Origin: Caenimonas sp. SL110 | GTDB lineage: Bacteria; Pseudomonadota; Gammaproteobacteria; Burkholderiales; Burkholderiaceae_C | NCBI RefSeq assembly: GCF_001044395.1 | Contig: NZ_JANU01000013.1 | Span: 310,001 to 374,000 of the forward strand | Reading direction: 5' to 3' | Length of the DNA stretch: 64,000 nucleotides | Shown here: piece after piece, positions 53,317 to 63,415 of the stretch | Position numbering within the stretch: the first letter of the stretch is position 1 | Layout of the letters: the number at the start of each line of letters is the position of its first letter | Notes under the pieces: model-generated | What the model saw: the letters and a program-made list of their open reading frames with translations, nothing else | Told to the model about the DNA's origin: nothing | The model's database searches: none | Program-made: the position numbers and the translations under genes

Positions 53317-54201
53317 ATGAGAACTCTGGCGAAAACGCTCGCAGGTGTTGCGGCTGGATGCATGCTGGCGCTGGTTTCGTTGCATGCAAGCGCTGACGCG
53401 GGTTCGTTGCGCGCGAAGCACGCAGAGCTCAAGGAGCAACTGCGCAGCAACAGTTATGGCCGGGCCTTGTACATCGACTCCACCGAAAGCGGGGACTCGC
53501 TGACGGGCGATGTGTACGCAGTGCTCGATCATCCCTTCGACGCCGTGCGCGCCGCTCTGAAAGACCCGGACGACTGGTGCGAGATCATGATCCTGCCGTT
53601 CAACACCAAGTATTGCCACGCCAGCGGGACCGCAAGCGGCGCGAACCTGGATGTGCGCATCGGTCGCAAGGTGGATCAGCCGGTGCAGGACGCGTATCGC
53701 ATCAACTTCGCACTCAGGCCGGTCGCTGCGACCAGCGACTACTTCGAAAGCCGCCTGCTCGCGCCTGTGGGGCCGATCGGCACCAAGGACTACCGGATCG
53801 CCGTCGAAGCGGTGCCGCTGGATTCAGGCAAGACCTTCATGCACCTGCGCTATTCCTATGGCTACGGCTTTGCCGGCAAGCTCGCGATGCAAGGCTACCT
53901 GTCAACCGTGGGTGCGAGCAAGATCGGCTTTACGGTGACGGGCAGGGACGCCAGCGGACAGCCTGTGTACATCGGCGGAACGCGCGGGGCCATCGAGCGC
54001 AATGCGATGCGCTACTACCTCGCGATCGACTCGCATCTGGCTGCCATGTCGGCACCGGCCGACCAACGCCTGGACAAGAAGATCGTGGGCTGGTTCAACG
54101 CCACCGAGCGGTACGCACGGCAGCTCCATGAGATGGACCGCGCGACCTATGTGGCGCTCAAGCGTGGCGAGCACGAGCGGCAGCAGGCAGCGATCAACTG
54201 A
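53317..54201 (+). CDS. Exported hypothetical protein, possibly START/SRPBCC-like
   Basis: A 294-residue protein with a signal peptide (MRTLAKTLAGVAAGCMLALV, cleaved near HASA). The mature part has a pattern seen in lipid-binding START/SRPBCC folds: GDVYAVLDHPFDAVRAALKD, then WCEIMILPFNTKYC and YRINFALRPV, with a long C-terminal helix region (HEMDRATYVALKRGEHERQQ). The family call is tentative. The start at 53317 follows GGAACCTGGAA, ten bases after the previous gene, so the two form a small operon. Confidence 0.65.
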   Translation: MRTLAKTLAGVAAGCMLALVSLHASADAGSLRAKHAELKEQLRSNSYGRALYIDSTESGDSLTGDVYAVLDHPFDAVRAALKDPDDWCEIMILPFNTKYCHASGTASGANLDVRIGRKVDQPVQDAYRINFALRPVAATSDYFESRLLAPVGPIGTKDYRIAVEAVPLDSGKTFMHLRYSYGYGFAGKLAMQGYLSTVGASKIGFTVTGRDASGQPVYIGGTRGAIERNAMRYYLAIDSHLAAMSAPADQRLDKKIVGWFNATERYARQLHEMDRATYVALKRGEHERQQAAIN

Positions 54202-54239
54202 CGGCTGGTCGCGCAGACGTAGCTGCCGCTTCGCGGTGG

Positions 54240-54356
54240 ATGCCGGATCGAGTCCGGCATGACAGCCACAAAAGCTGTCATTGCGGGCTTGACCCGCAAT
54301 CCATGACTTCGACGGCCGTTGCCGCCGCGCGGTGAATGCCGGAACCAGTCCGGCAT
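54240..54356. repeat. Cluster of three REP-like palindromes
   Basis: Three extragenic palindromes occur in a row: ATGCCGG/CCGGCAT around seven bases at 54240-54260, TTGCGGG/CCCGCAA around five bases at 54281-54299, and ATGCCGG/CCGGCAT around seven bases at 54336-54356. The first and third are copies of the same element. They fill the gap between the exported protein gene and the convergent metK gene and may protect or end both transcripts. Confidence 0.75.
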
Positions 54357-54370
54357 GACATCCGCCGTTG

Positions 54371-55552
<1,182 letters not shown>

Positions 55553-55575
55553 TTGAATAAACTCCACGGGTTGAT

Positions 55576-55632
55576 AAGGCACGGTGCCTTGAGCCAAAGG
55601 CGCGTTGCCTTTCTCGCCGGAGCTTGGGGCGA
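55576..55632 (-). promoter_or_regulatory. Three-hairpin leader of metK
   Basis: In the 5' leader of metK three hairpins follow one another: TCGCC/GGCGA at 55614-55632, AAAGGC/GCCTTT at 55596-55612, and AAGGCAC/GTGCCTT around one base at 55576-55590. The last lies 23 bases before the start codon. The region may be a regulatory RNA. I could not match it with confidence to a known SAM or SAH riboswitch. Confidence 0.45.
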
Positions 55633-55707
55633 ACGCTTTAGCAGAATTCTTTTAATGTCGCCCTGCAAGTAGTTCATAACTCGGCGACGAGCGGATTTTA
55701 AACGTTT

Positions 55708-56553
55708 GTGAAAACCCTGTTCCGCGCCCTTTCGCTACTGCCACTGCCAGTGCTCCACGTCATCGGCACCGTGATCGGCTGGTTGTCGTGGCTCGCATCG
55801 CCTACCTATCGGCGCCGGTTCATGGCAAACGCTCACCAGGCAGGTTACAGCACGCGAGAGGTGCTGGGCGCCGTCGCCGAATCGGGCAAGCTCGTGACCG
55901 AGTTGCCGCGCCTGTGGTTCGGTCCCCCGATTCACGTCAGCTGGGAAGGCGATGAGCACATCCGGGCGGCGCAGGCAACGGGCAAGGGCGTCGTGCTCCT
56001 GACGCCGCACCTGGGTTGCTTCGAAGTCGCTGCGCAAAGTTTTGCGGTCCTGCATGGGGCCATCACCGTCCTTTATCGGCCCGCGCGCAAGGCCTGGTTG
56101 CGCGAACTCGTCGACACGGCACGCGGGCGGGGACGACTGGCCACTGCTCCCACCACGCTGGCCGGCGTGCGGCAGATGCTCAGGGCCTTGAAGGCGGGCG
56201 AGGTCGTGGGGCTGTTGCCCGACCAGGTGCCGCCCGAAGGCATGGGCGTGTGGGCGCCGTTCTTCGGCCGCGACGCTTATACGATGACGCTGTCCGCGCG
56301 GCTCGCCCAGCAGACCGGCGCAACGGTGCTCCTGGTGTGGGCCGAGCGCCTGTCCTGGGGTCGTGGCTACACCGCGCATGTCCGTCCGTTTGCAGGTGAA
56401 TTGTCTCGAGACGCCACCGAAGCCGCGGCGCAGGTGAACACTGAGATGGAAAACCTCATTCGCGAATGCCCGCAGCAGTATCTCTGGGGCTACGCTCGCT
56501 ACAAGCAGCCGCGTGACGGCGCTGGCGACGTCGCCGCCGGAGTGCGCCCTTGA
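55708..56553 (+). CDS. Lipid A biosynthesis-type lysophospholipid acyltransferase (LpxL/HtrB family)
   Basis: A 281-residue membrane-associated acyltransferase. The GTG at 55708 opens an N-terminal membrane anchor (FRALSLLPLPVLHVIGTVIG). The catalytic HX4D/E motif is HLGCFE in LLTPHLGCFEVAAQ, and GLLPDQVPPEGMGVWAPFFG is the second conserved block. It probably adds a secondary acyl chain to lipid A or acts on a similar lipid. It is followed at once by a homologue, so the pair may add the two secondary chains. Whether it is LpxL or LpxM proper cannot be told. Confidence 0.88.
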   Translation: MKTLFRALSLLPLPVLHVIGTVIGWLSWLASPTYRRRFMANAHQAGYSTREVLGAVAESGKLVTELPRLWFGPPIHVSWEGDEHIRAAQATGKGVVLLTPHLGCFEVAAQSFAVLHGAITVLYRPARKAWLRELVDTARGRGRLATAPTTLAGVRQMLRALKAGEVVGLLPDQVPPEGMGVWAPFFGRDAYTMTLSARLAQQTGATVLLVWAERLSWGRGYTAHVRPFAGELSRDATEAAAQVNTEMENLIRECPQQYLWGYARYKQPRDGAGDVAAGVRP

Positions 56554-57413
56554 GCACGCTGGGCGTCCTTTTCATGCGCTTGCTCGCGCACTTTCCGCTG
56601 GCCTGGATTCGCGCGCTCGGCTGGCTGCTCGGATGGTTTTTGTACGCTGTGGTGATCCCGCGGCGGCGTGTGGTCCGGGTCAACCTGGCAACCGTGTTTC
56701 CGGCGATGACGCCTGCTGCGCGGGCCGCGCTGGTGCCACGGGTGTTTGTCGCCTTTGCGCAGGCCTGGCTCGATCGCAGCTGGCTTTGGCATGGCGATTC
56801 ACAGCTGGCACGCGAGCGGCTGAAGATCGTCGGCGCGCTGCAGGAGTTTGAAGGCCAGGATCCGGTGGTGATCTTTGCGCCGCACTTCGTCGGGCTGGAT
56901 GCGGGCTGGACTGCGCTCACGCAGCAACTGCAGCGCGGCTTCACCACCATCTACACCGGCCAGAGCAACCAGGTGCTGGATCGGTGGATTTTGCAGGGCC
57001 GCAAGCGTTACGGTTCGGGACGGTTGTTCAGCCGCGCCGAGGGGGTGAAAGCGATCGTCGCCTCACTTCGCGCGGGCGAGCCGCTGTACCTGCTGCCCGA
57101 CATGAATTTCGGGCCGGAAGAATCGATCTTCGTGCCGTTCTACGGCGTGCCTGCTGCGACCGTTCCTTCGCTGTCCCGCTTCGCGAAGCTCGGTCGCGCG
57201 AAGGTCGTGCCGGTGACCACGAGGCTGACGCCGCAAGGCTACGAAGTGCGTGTCATGCCGTCATGGCCTGACTTCCCGTCGGGCGACCTCAAGGCTGACA
57301 CGGCGCTCATGAACGAGCGATTGCAAGGCTATATCGACACCATGCCCGAGCAGTACTACTGGGTGCACAAGCGGTTCAAGACCCGACCGCCGGGCGAGCC
57401 GGCGCTCTACTGA
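56550..57413 (+). CDS. Second LpxL/LpxM-family acyltransferase
   Basis: A 287-residue homologue of the upstream gene. The TTG at 56550 overlaps the upstream TGA (TTGA), so coupling is likely; the ATG at 56574 (MRLLAHFPLAWIRALGW) is the alternative. A membrane anchor lies at residues 8-35. The catalytic HX4D is HFVGLD in IFAPHFVGLDAGW. YLLPDMNFGPEESIFVPFYG and the C-terminal YYWVHKRFKTRPPGE are typical of late acyltransferases of lipid A. The gene converges with the alpha/beta hydrolase, overlapping it by seven bases. Confidence 0.9.
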   Translation: MSTLGVLFMRLLAHFPLAWIRALGWLLGWFLYAVVIPRRRVVRVNLATVFPAMTPAARAALVPRVFVAFAQAWLDRSWLWHGDSQLARERLKIVGALQEFEGQDPVVIFAPHFVGLDAGWTALTQQLQRGFTTIYTGQSNQVLDRWILQGRKRYGSGRLFSRAEGVKAIVASLRAGEPLYLLPDMNFGPEESIFVPFYGVPAATVPSLSRFAKLGRAKVVPVTTRLTPQGYEVRVMPSWPDFPSGDLKADTALMNERLQGYIDTMPEQYYWVHKRFKTRPPGEPALY

Positions 57414-58303
57414 TCCCGGGCCAGAAATTGCTGCAGCCGGTCGGCGACAAAGGCGGGCCGCTCGTGGATGATCCAGTGGCCGACGCCTTCGACTCTTTCA
57501 AGTGTGAGATCGGCGATGTAGTCGCCGAGTCCTTCAATGAGTTCAGGCCCCAGCGCGACGTCGTCCATGCCCCAGAGCACCAGGGTCGGAAGATCGATCG
57601 TCCCCATTTCGCGGGGTAGCGAGATGCCGGCGGCGCCAGGATCGGTCTCGCTGGGCGGGCGAATCGGCGATGCCCGGTAGTAATTGCACCCGCCGGAAAG
57701 GCTCGCGTCCCAGATGTCACGGTATTGCTGCTTCACGTCTTCGGTAAGCCAGGCGGCATCGCCGCCACTCACGAAGAACTTGAACAGGCGCTTGTATCCG
57801 TCGGCGCGCAGCAGTTGTTCGGCGTCGGGCCGAATCAGGAAATTCATGTAGGCGCTGGCGGCCTGCTGCTTGGGGTTGGTGGCGAGTTCGCGCGCAAACG
57901 TGTTGGGATGCGGAGAATTGATGATGGCCAGCCGCTTCGTCAGTTCGGGCATCTGGTTGGCGAGATTCCATGCCACTGCGCCGCCCCAGTCGTGAGCGAT
58001 CAGGCATTCGACCGGCGAGCCCTCTATCGCTATCAGGGCTGCGATGTCCTGCACGAGGTACTTCGCGCGATAAAGCTTGATGTCGGTGGGTTGACTCGAC
58101 TGCTCATAGCCGCGCAGGTTAGGCGCAACGCAGCGGTAGCCGCCGTTTTCGGGCCGGGCGAAGTGCTCCAGGATTTCGTCCCAGACGAAGGCCGCTTCTG
58201 GAAAACCATGCAGGAACATCATCACCGGTCGGCCTCGCGCGCCAGTTACGCGGCAGCTGAGGGTGATGCCGTTTGGCAGGTCCTGCTGGAATTTTTCGAT
58301 CAA
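57407..58303 (-). CDS. Alpha/beta hydrolase (epoxide hydrolase/haloalkane dehalogenase-like)
   Basis: A 298-residue hydrolase. The start TTG at 58303 (MIEKFQQDLPNGITL) overlaps the engB stop in TTGA. The oxyanion motif is LHGFPEAAFVWD, the nucleophile Asp is in AHDWGGAVAW, the acid lies in LWGMDDVALG, and the catalytic His is in GVGHWIIHERP. An Asp nucleophile and HGFPE point to epoxide hydrolases or dehalogenases and not to Ser esterases. The substrate is unknown. Being coupled with engB may be positional only. Confidence 0.88.
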   Translation of the reverse strand: MIEKFQQDLPNGITLSCRVTGARGRPVMMFLHGFPEAAFVWDEILEHFARPENGGYRCVAPNLRGYEQSSQPTDIKLYRAKYLVQDIAALIAIEGSPVECLIAHDWGGAVAWNLANQMPELTKRLAIINSPHPNTFARELATNPKQQAASAYMNFLIRPDAEQLLRADGYKRLFKFFVSGGDAAWLTEDVKQQYRDIWDASLSGGCNYYRASPIRPPSETDPGAAGISLPREMGTIDLPTLVLWGMDDVALGPELIEGLGDYIADLTLERVEGVGHWIIHERPAFVADRLQQFLARDQ

Positions 58304-59043
58304 GGCGCTGACTCCTCGTCTGGTTCAGGGCTTGTGGCAGGAGCGTCGGGTGCCGACGCGGCCGGCGCTGCGTGCGCCCACTGCGATAGCAAGAGGGCGG
58401 TCTCGCCCACGCCCTGCTTCTTGAGGGCGGAAAAAAGTTTCACTTCTCCGCCGCCGGCCTGCAGGCGCGCGATCGACAGGGCCTTGTTCTGCTCGGCCCG
58501 ATTGAGCTTGTCGGCCTTGGTCAGCACGAGCAGGAATTTCAGGCCCTCCTCGACGCGCGGGCGTATCACTTCCAGCAGGATGTCGTCGAGTTCCGTCACC
58601 CCGTGGCGCGGGTCCACCAGCAGGACGACGCCGGTGAGGTTCTCGCGGGTGACCAGGTAGTTCGCCATCACGCGCTGCCAGCGAAGCTTGTCCTGCTTTG
58701 GAACCGCCGCGTAGCCGTAGCCGGGCAAATCGGCCAGGATCGCGTCGGTCACGCCCTGCTTGCCCAGGGTGAACAGGTTGATGCTCTGGGTGCGGCCGGG
58801 CGTCTTGGATGCGAATGCCAGGCGCTTTTGCTGGGTCAGCGTATTGATGCAGGTCGACTTGCCGGCGTTGGATCGGCCGACAAAGGCGATCTCCGGCACG
58901 CTGGCAGGCGGCAGGAATTCAAGTGTGGGCGCTGTGGTGAGAAAGCGCGCGGTGTGCATCCAGCCCAGTGCCAGGGCCTCTGGAGAGGCCGCTGGCGCAG
59001 TGGATGGTTTGGTGCCGGCGGGCTTGCCCGGTGCGGATGTCAT
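58300..59043 (-). CDS. engB: Ribosome biogenesis GTPase EngB/YsxC
   Basis: A 247-residue essential-type GTPase needed for assembly of the large ribosomal subunit. The start is the ATG at 59043 (MTSAPGKPAGTK), since upstream codons read through low-complexity sequence antisense to the cytochrome gene. G motifs: G1 GRSNAGKST, G3 DLPGYGYA, G4 TKAD, then SALKKQGVGE. It is somewhat longer than the usual 200 residues because of Pro/Ala-rich tails at both ends, the C-terminal one reading ASAPDAPATSPEPDEESAP. It is divergent from cytochrome c4, an order common in betaproteobacteria. Confidence 0.95.
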   Translation of the reverse strand: MTSAPGKPAGTKPSTAPAASPEALALGWMHTARFLTTAPTLEFLPPASVPEIAFVGRSNAGKSTCINTLTQQKRLAFASKTPGRTQSINLFTLGKQGVTDAILADLPGYGYAAVPKQDKLRWQRVMANYLVTRENLTGVVLLVDPRHGVTELDDILLEVIRPRVEEGLKFLLVLTKADKLNRAEQNKALSIARLQAGGGEVKLFSALKKQGVGETALLLSQWAHAAPAASAPDAPATSPEPDEESAP

Positions 59044-59128
59044 GGGGGGCCTTGGCTTGTTCGCGGGGAAACCCGAGAGCGCATTGTAGAATCTTGAGGT
59101 TTTGCGCCACCAAACGATCCCCAAGAAT

Positions 59129-59806
59129 ATGAAGTCGCTCGCTTCCCTGCTACTGGCCGCCTTGCTGGCAGCCCCTGTCGCCGTCTTCGCACAAGCTGCT
59201 CCGGCCGCACCCGCTGCTTCCGCTGCGCCGGCGGCCCCTGCAGTTCCTGCAGCGCCTGTCTCCGCCAAGCCAGACCTCAATGCCGGCAGCGCCAAGTACG
59301 CAGCGGTTTGCGCGTCGTGCCACGGCGCCGACGGTAACTCGGGGATTCCGGTCAACCCGAAGCTGGCGCAGCAACACCCCGAATACCTCCTGAAGCAATT
59401 GCAGGAATTCAAGGCCGGCAAGCGTCCCAACGCAATCATGCAGCCGATGGCGTCGCAGTTGACCGATGCGGACATGAAGAACATCGCTTACTGGGCAGGT
59501 TCGCAAAAGGGCAAGGCCGGTTTCGCCAAGGACAAGGAACTCGTCACGCTGGGCGAGCGCATCTACCGCGGCGGCATCCCCGATCGCCAGGTCGCAGCCT
59601 GTGCCGGTTGCCACAGCCCTAATGGCGCCGGCATCCCTGCGCAGTTCCCGCGCCTGTCTGGCCAGCATGCCGACTACACCGATGCCCAGCTCAAGGGCTT
59701 CCGTGACGGCCAGCGTCCCAACAGCGTCCAGATGAAGCTGATCGCCGCCCGCATGAACGACCGCGAAATTCGCGCGGTGTCTGACTACATCGCCGGCTTG
59801 CGTTGA
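59129..59806 (+). CDS. Dihaem cytochrome c4-type protein
   Basis: A 225-residue periplasmic electron carrier. The ATG at 59129 opens the signal peptide MKSLASLLLAALLAAPVAVF, cleaved near AQA; a frame from 59102 has no good start. A low-complexity Ala/Pro linker of about 30 residues follows. Two haem motifs are seen: CASCHG in the first domain and CAGCHS in the second, each followed by the helix and later Met ligand expected in c4 (IMQPMASQLTD, VQMKLIAARMND). It is just upstream of the genes that attach haem to such proteins, but a strong terminator separates them. Confidence 0.93.
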   Translation: MKSLASLLLAALLAAPVAVFAQAAPAAPAASAAPAAPAVPAAPVSAKPDLNAGSAKYAAVCASCHGADGNSGIPVNPKLAQQHPEYLLKQLQEFKAGKRPNAIMQPMASQLTDADMKNIAYWAGSQKGKAGFAKDKELVTLGERIYRGGIPDRQVAACAGCHSPNGAGIPAQFPRLSGQHADYTDAQLKGFRDGQRPNSVQMKLIAARMNDREIRAVSDYIAGLR

Positions 59807-59828
59807 ACTAAGCGCCGCCAACCAGACC

Positions 59829-59868
59829 TAAAAAGGCGGGCGCCTCCGTGGAGGGCCCGCCTTTTTTT
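59829..59868 (+). terminator. Strong Rho-independent terminator
   Basis: A run of A and GGCGGGC at 59831-59841 pairs with GCCCGCC and T at 59855-59868, with a smaller CCTCC/GGAGG stem in the loop. A run of seven T follows. It ends the cytochrome c4 transcript just before resB. Confidence 0.92.
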
Positions 59869-59888
59869 CGATTTCACCACCAGAGCCG

Positions 59889-62006
59889 ATGACTGTCTCC
59901 ACCCAGGGCCTCCAGATTCGCACCGGATCGCAAGCATTGCGGACCGCCGTGGAGTTGCTGTCGTCCATGCGGTTTTCGATCTCGCTGCTGACAGTCATCT
60001 GCATCGCGTCGGTCATCGGCACGGTGCTCAAGCAGGCCGAACCCCTCACGAACTACGTCAACCAGTTCGGGCCGTTCTGGGCCGAGCTGTTTCTGGCACT
60101 CAAGCTCAATGCGGTCTACAGCGCCTGGTGGTTCCTGCTGATCCTGGCATTCCTGGTGATCAGCACTTCGCTTTGCATTGCGCGCAACACACCCAAGATC
60201 GTTTCCGACCTCAAGGCCTACAAGGAGAACCTGCGCGAGCAGAGCCTGCAGGCTTTCCACCATCGCGCGCAGGCAGCGCTGGGCACGGAGCCGACCGAAA
60301 CGGCCGCACGGCGCATCGGGGCCACGCTGGCCGGCGGCGGCTGGAAGGTCAAGCTGCAGGCGCGCGACAACGGCTGGATGGTGGCGGCCAAGGCCGGTGC
60401 TGCCAACAAGCTGGGTTACATCGCTGCGCACAGCGCGATCGTTCTGGTGTGCCTGGGCGGCCTGCTCGATGGCGACCTGATCGTGCGAGCCCAGATGTTC
60501 TTCGGCGGAATCACGCCCTATGCCGGCGGCGGCATGATCGCCGATGTGAAGCCCGAGCACCGGCTGCCGGCGACCAATCCCACCTTTCGCGGCAACCTGC
60601 TGGTGGCCGAAGGCACGCAGTCCGGCACTGCCATCCTGAACCAGTCCGATGGCATCGTGCTGCAGGAGCTGCCGTTTTCGATCGAACTCAAGAAGTTCAT
60701 CGTCGAGCACTACTCCACCGGCATGCCCAAGCTGTTCGCCAGCGAGATCGTGATCCACGACCGCGAGACGGGTGAAAAGATCCCTGCGCGCGTCGAGGTG
60801 AACCATCCGGCCAGCCATCGCGGCATCGAGATCTACCAATCCAGCTTTGATGACGGCGGCTCCAGCGTCAAACTCAAGTCCGTGCCTATCCACGTCGGCG
60901 CCAAGCCGTTCGAGATCGAAGGCGTGATCGGCGGTACCTCGCAGCTCACCAAAGGCCCCGGCGAAGGCGCAGACAAGATGACGCTGGAGTACACCGGCCT
61001 GCGTGTCATCAATGTCGAGAATTTCGGCGGCAACAGTGCCAGTGGCGCTGATGCGCGCAAGGTTGACCTGCGCTCATCGCTCGAATCGCGCATGGGCGCC
61101 GCCAACAAGACGGCGACGAAGAAAGAATTGCGCAACGTCGGCCCGAGCATCAGCTACAAGCTGCGCGACGGCGCGGGGCAGGCCCGCGAATTCCACAACT
61201 ACATGCTTCCGGTGGACATGGGCGATGGCGTGCCCGTCTACCTCATGGGCGTGCGCGACACACCGGCCGAGCAGTTTCGGTATCTGCGCGTCCCAGCCGA
61301 CGACCAGGGCGCTATCGATGGCTTTGTGCAGCTGCGCGCCGCGCTGTCCGATCCCGGGATGCGCGACCTCGCGGTGAAGCGCTATTCGGCCAAGGCGACC
61401 GATTCATCGCGCCCTGAACTGCAGGCGCAGCTTGCAGCGTCGGCGGGCAAGGCGCTCGGCCTGTTTGCCGGTGACGGCCAGCCGGCAACTGGCAAACCCA
61501 CGGGCGGCCTGCAGGCGATCTCTGACTTCATGGAAGCCAACGTTCCGGAAGCAGAACGCAACCGGGCCGGCGAGGTGCTGGTGCGAATCCTCAACGGCGC
61601 GCTGTTCGAACTGGCGCAGCTGTCGCGTGAACGTTCGGGACAAAAGCCGCTCGAACCCAACGAAAAGACACAGGGCTTCATGAACCAGGCCGTGCTCGCG
61701 CTCAGTGACGCACAGGCTTATCCGGTGCCGATGGCTTTCCAGCTCAAAGACTTCACGCAGGTCCAGGCCAGTGTGTTCCAGGTGACGCGCGGCCCGGGCA
61801 AGAACATCGTTTACCTCGGATGCGCACTGTTGATACTGGGGGTATTCGCAATGCTTTATGTTCGGGAGCGCCGGGTCTGGATCTGGTTGTCCGAGCGGGA
61901 CGGGCAAACTCAGGCCAGCATGGCGCTGTCGAGCAACCGCAAGATGATGGATACCGACCGCGAGTTCGACCGGCTCAAGCAAAAACTATTGGGGCTCCAG
62001 CCATGA
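59889..62006 (+). CDS. resB: Cytochrome c biogenesis protein ResB
   Basis: A 705-residue inner-membrane protein of system II cytochrome c maturation, which with CcsA/ResC delivers haem to apocytochromes in the periplasm. N-terminal membrane segments are near residues 30-55 (FSISLLTVICIASVIGTVL) and 75-100 (AWWFLLILAFLVISTSLCIA), one near 180, then a large periplasmic domain, and a last membrane segment near 640 (YLGCALLILGVFAMLYV). RGNLLVAEG, NHPASHRGIEIYQSSFDDGG and a late FQLKDF block are family-like. Its TGA overlaps the ccsA ATG (ATGA). Confidence 0.94.
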   Translation: MTVSTQGLQIRTGSQALRTAVELLSSMRFSISLLTVICIASVIGTVLKQAEPLTNYVNQFGPFWAELFLALKLNAVYSAWWFLLILAFLVISTSLCIARNTPKIVSDLKAYKENLREQSLQAFHHRAQAALGTEPTETAARRIGATLAGGGWKVKLQARDNGWMVAAKAGAANKLGYIAAHSAIVLVCLGGLLDGDLIVRAQMFFGGITPYAGGGMIADVKPEHRLPATNPTFRGNLLVAEGTQSGTAILNQSDGIVLQELPFSIELKKFIVEHYSTGMPKLFASEIVIHDRETGEKIPARVEVNHPASHRGIEIYQSSFDDGGSSVKLKSVPIHVGAKPFEIEGVIGGTSQLTKGPGEGADKMTLEYTGLRVINVENFGGNSASGADARKVDLRSSLESRMGAANKTATKKELRNVGPSISYKLRDGAGQAREFHNYMLPVDMGDGVPVYLMGVRDTPAEQFRYLRVPADDQGAIDGFVQLRAALSDPGMRDLAVKRYSAKATDSSRPELQAQLAASAGKALGLFAGDGQPATGKPTGGLQAISDFMEANVPEAERNRAGEVLVRILNGALFELAQLSRERSGQKPLEPNEKTQGFMNQAVLALSDAQAYPVPMAFQLKDFTQVQASVFQVTRGPGKNIVYLGCALLILGVFAMLYVRERRVWIWLSERDGQTQASMALSSNRKMMDTDREFDRLKQKLLGLQP

Positions 62007-63346
62007 ACACCGCTACCTCAACGACGACCTCCGCGACCACCATCTCCCTGAACGACAGCTTCCTGTCGCGCCGCAACTGGTTCGACTGGGTGTTTGCTGC
62101 GCTGGTGATCGCGGGCGGCCTCTTTGCCTTCACCCGATATGCGGCGTACATGGATGTCTATGAGAAGGGCATTCTCATCGGCACGGTCCCGGCGGCCATC
62201 TGGGTCGGCTGGTTCTGGCGGCCGCTTCGTTCGCTCATGCTGGTGGTTGCCAGCTTTTCGCTGCTGGCCATCGCGGCTTATGACGGCAACCTCGCGCGCG
62301 CCGAAACCGTGTTCTGGCTGAAGTACTTTTTGTCGAGCCAGTCGGCCATCCTGTGGATGAGCGTGCTGTTCTTCATGAGCACCGTCTTCTACTGGATTGG
62401 CATGGTTGCGCCGCGCGAGAGCGCCACGATGGAACGGTTGGGCTCGCGCATCGCGTGGGCTGCGGTGGGCATGGCGCTTATCGGCACGATGGTTCGCTGG
62501 TACGAAAGCTACCTGATCGGCGCCGACGTCGGGCACATCCCGGTCAGCAACCTCTACGAAGTCTTCGTCATGTTCTGCTGGATGACGACCACGTTCTACC
62601 TGTACTTTGAAGACCAGTACGACACGCGGTCGCTGGGCGCGTTCGTGATGCTGGTGGTCAGTGCCGCCGTCGGCTTCCTGCTCTGGTACACGGTCGTGCG
62701 CGAGGCGCATGAAATCCAGCCACTGGTTCCGGCCCTGAAGAGCTGGTGGATGAAGCTGCATGTGCCTGCCAACTTCGTGGGCTACGGCACGTTTTCGCTG
62801 GCGGCGATGGTTGCATTCGCCTACCTCATCAAGCAGCAAGCCACCGAGACGCAGTGGCGCAAGCTCACGCCTTTGTGGCTGCTCGGCTTTGCGCTGTGCT
62901 TCGTGCCGATCGCATTCCGCCAGCGTGGTATCGCAGAGGCGGGCGGCAGCTACTGGGTCGGCTATGCGCTGATTTCGTCCTTGATTGCCGCGGGCATCCT
63001 GCTGGGCCGCCGCCGAATCGCCGCACGGCTGCCTTCGTTCGAAATCCTCGACGACGTGATGTACAAGTCGATCGCGGTCGGATTTGCGTTCTTCACCATC
63101 GCCACCGTGCTGGGCGCGCTCTGGGCCGCCGAAGCATGGGGCGGCTACTGGAGCTGGGACCCCAAGGAGACCTGGGCGCTGATCGTCTGGCTCAACTACG
63201 CGGCCTGGCTGCACATGCGGCTCATGAAGGGGCTGCGCGGGACCGTGTCTGCCTGGTGGGCGCTGGCCGGGCTCGCAGTGACGACGTTTGCTTTCCTGGG
63301 CGTGAACATGTTCCTGTCGGGGCTGCATAGCTACGGAACGTTGTAG
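62003..63346 (+). CDS. ccsA: Cytochrome c biogenesis protein CcsA/CcsB (ResC type)
   Basis: A 447-residue multi-pass inner-membrane haem handling protein, partner of ResB. The ATG at 62003 is chosen since it overlaps the resB stop and removes a nonsense N-terminus read in another frame of resB. The WWD haem-binding motif is WGGYWSWDPKETWAL near residue 380. Periplasmic His residues are in VGHIPVSNLYEVF, LHVPANFVGYG and the late MFLSGLHSYG. It has about eight membrane segments. Neighbours confirm a system II locus. Confidence 0.95.
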   Translation: MNTATSTTTSATTISLNDSFLSRRNWFDWVFAALVIAGGLFAFTRYAAYMDVYEKGILIGTVPAAIWVGWFWRPLRSLMLVVASFSLLAIAAYDGNLARAETVFWLKYFLSSQSAILWMSVLFFMSTVFYWIGMVAPRESATMERLGSRIAWAAVGMALIGTMVRWYESYLIGADVGHIPVSNLYEVFVMFCWMTTTFYLYFEDQYDTRSLGAFVMLVVSAAVGFLLWYTVVREAHEIQPLVPALKSWWMKLHVPANFVGYGTFSLAAMVAFAYLIKQQATETQWRKLTPLWLLGFALCFVPIAFRQRGIAEAGGSYWVGYALISSLIAAGILLGRRRIAARLPSFEILDDVMYKSIAVGFAFFTIATVLGALWAAEAWGGYWSWDPKETWALIVWLNYAAWLHMRLMKGLRGTVSAWWALAGLAVTTFAFLGVNMFLSGLHSYGTL

Positions 63347-63415
63347 CCGGCAGGGATTCTGAATCCTTGTAAGAATGCCGTGCGTACTTAGACCAACGGC
63401 AAGTACAAGGAAACC

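Noticed and set aside
54240..54356. CRISPR-like array
   Set aside because: There are only three palindromes of two kinds with uneven spacing and no cas genes; they are REP-type elements.
55553..55707. Assignment of the metK leader as a SAM-II or SAH riboswitch
   Set aside because: A GCTAAAG string is present, but the pseudoknot arrangement and spacing to the start codon of SAM-II are missing, and the SAH aptamer consensus is not seen. Kept only as an unnamed structured leader.
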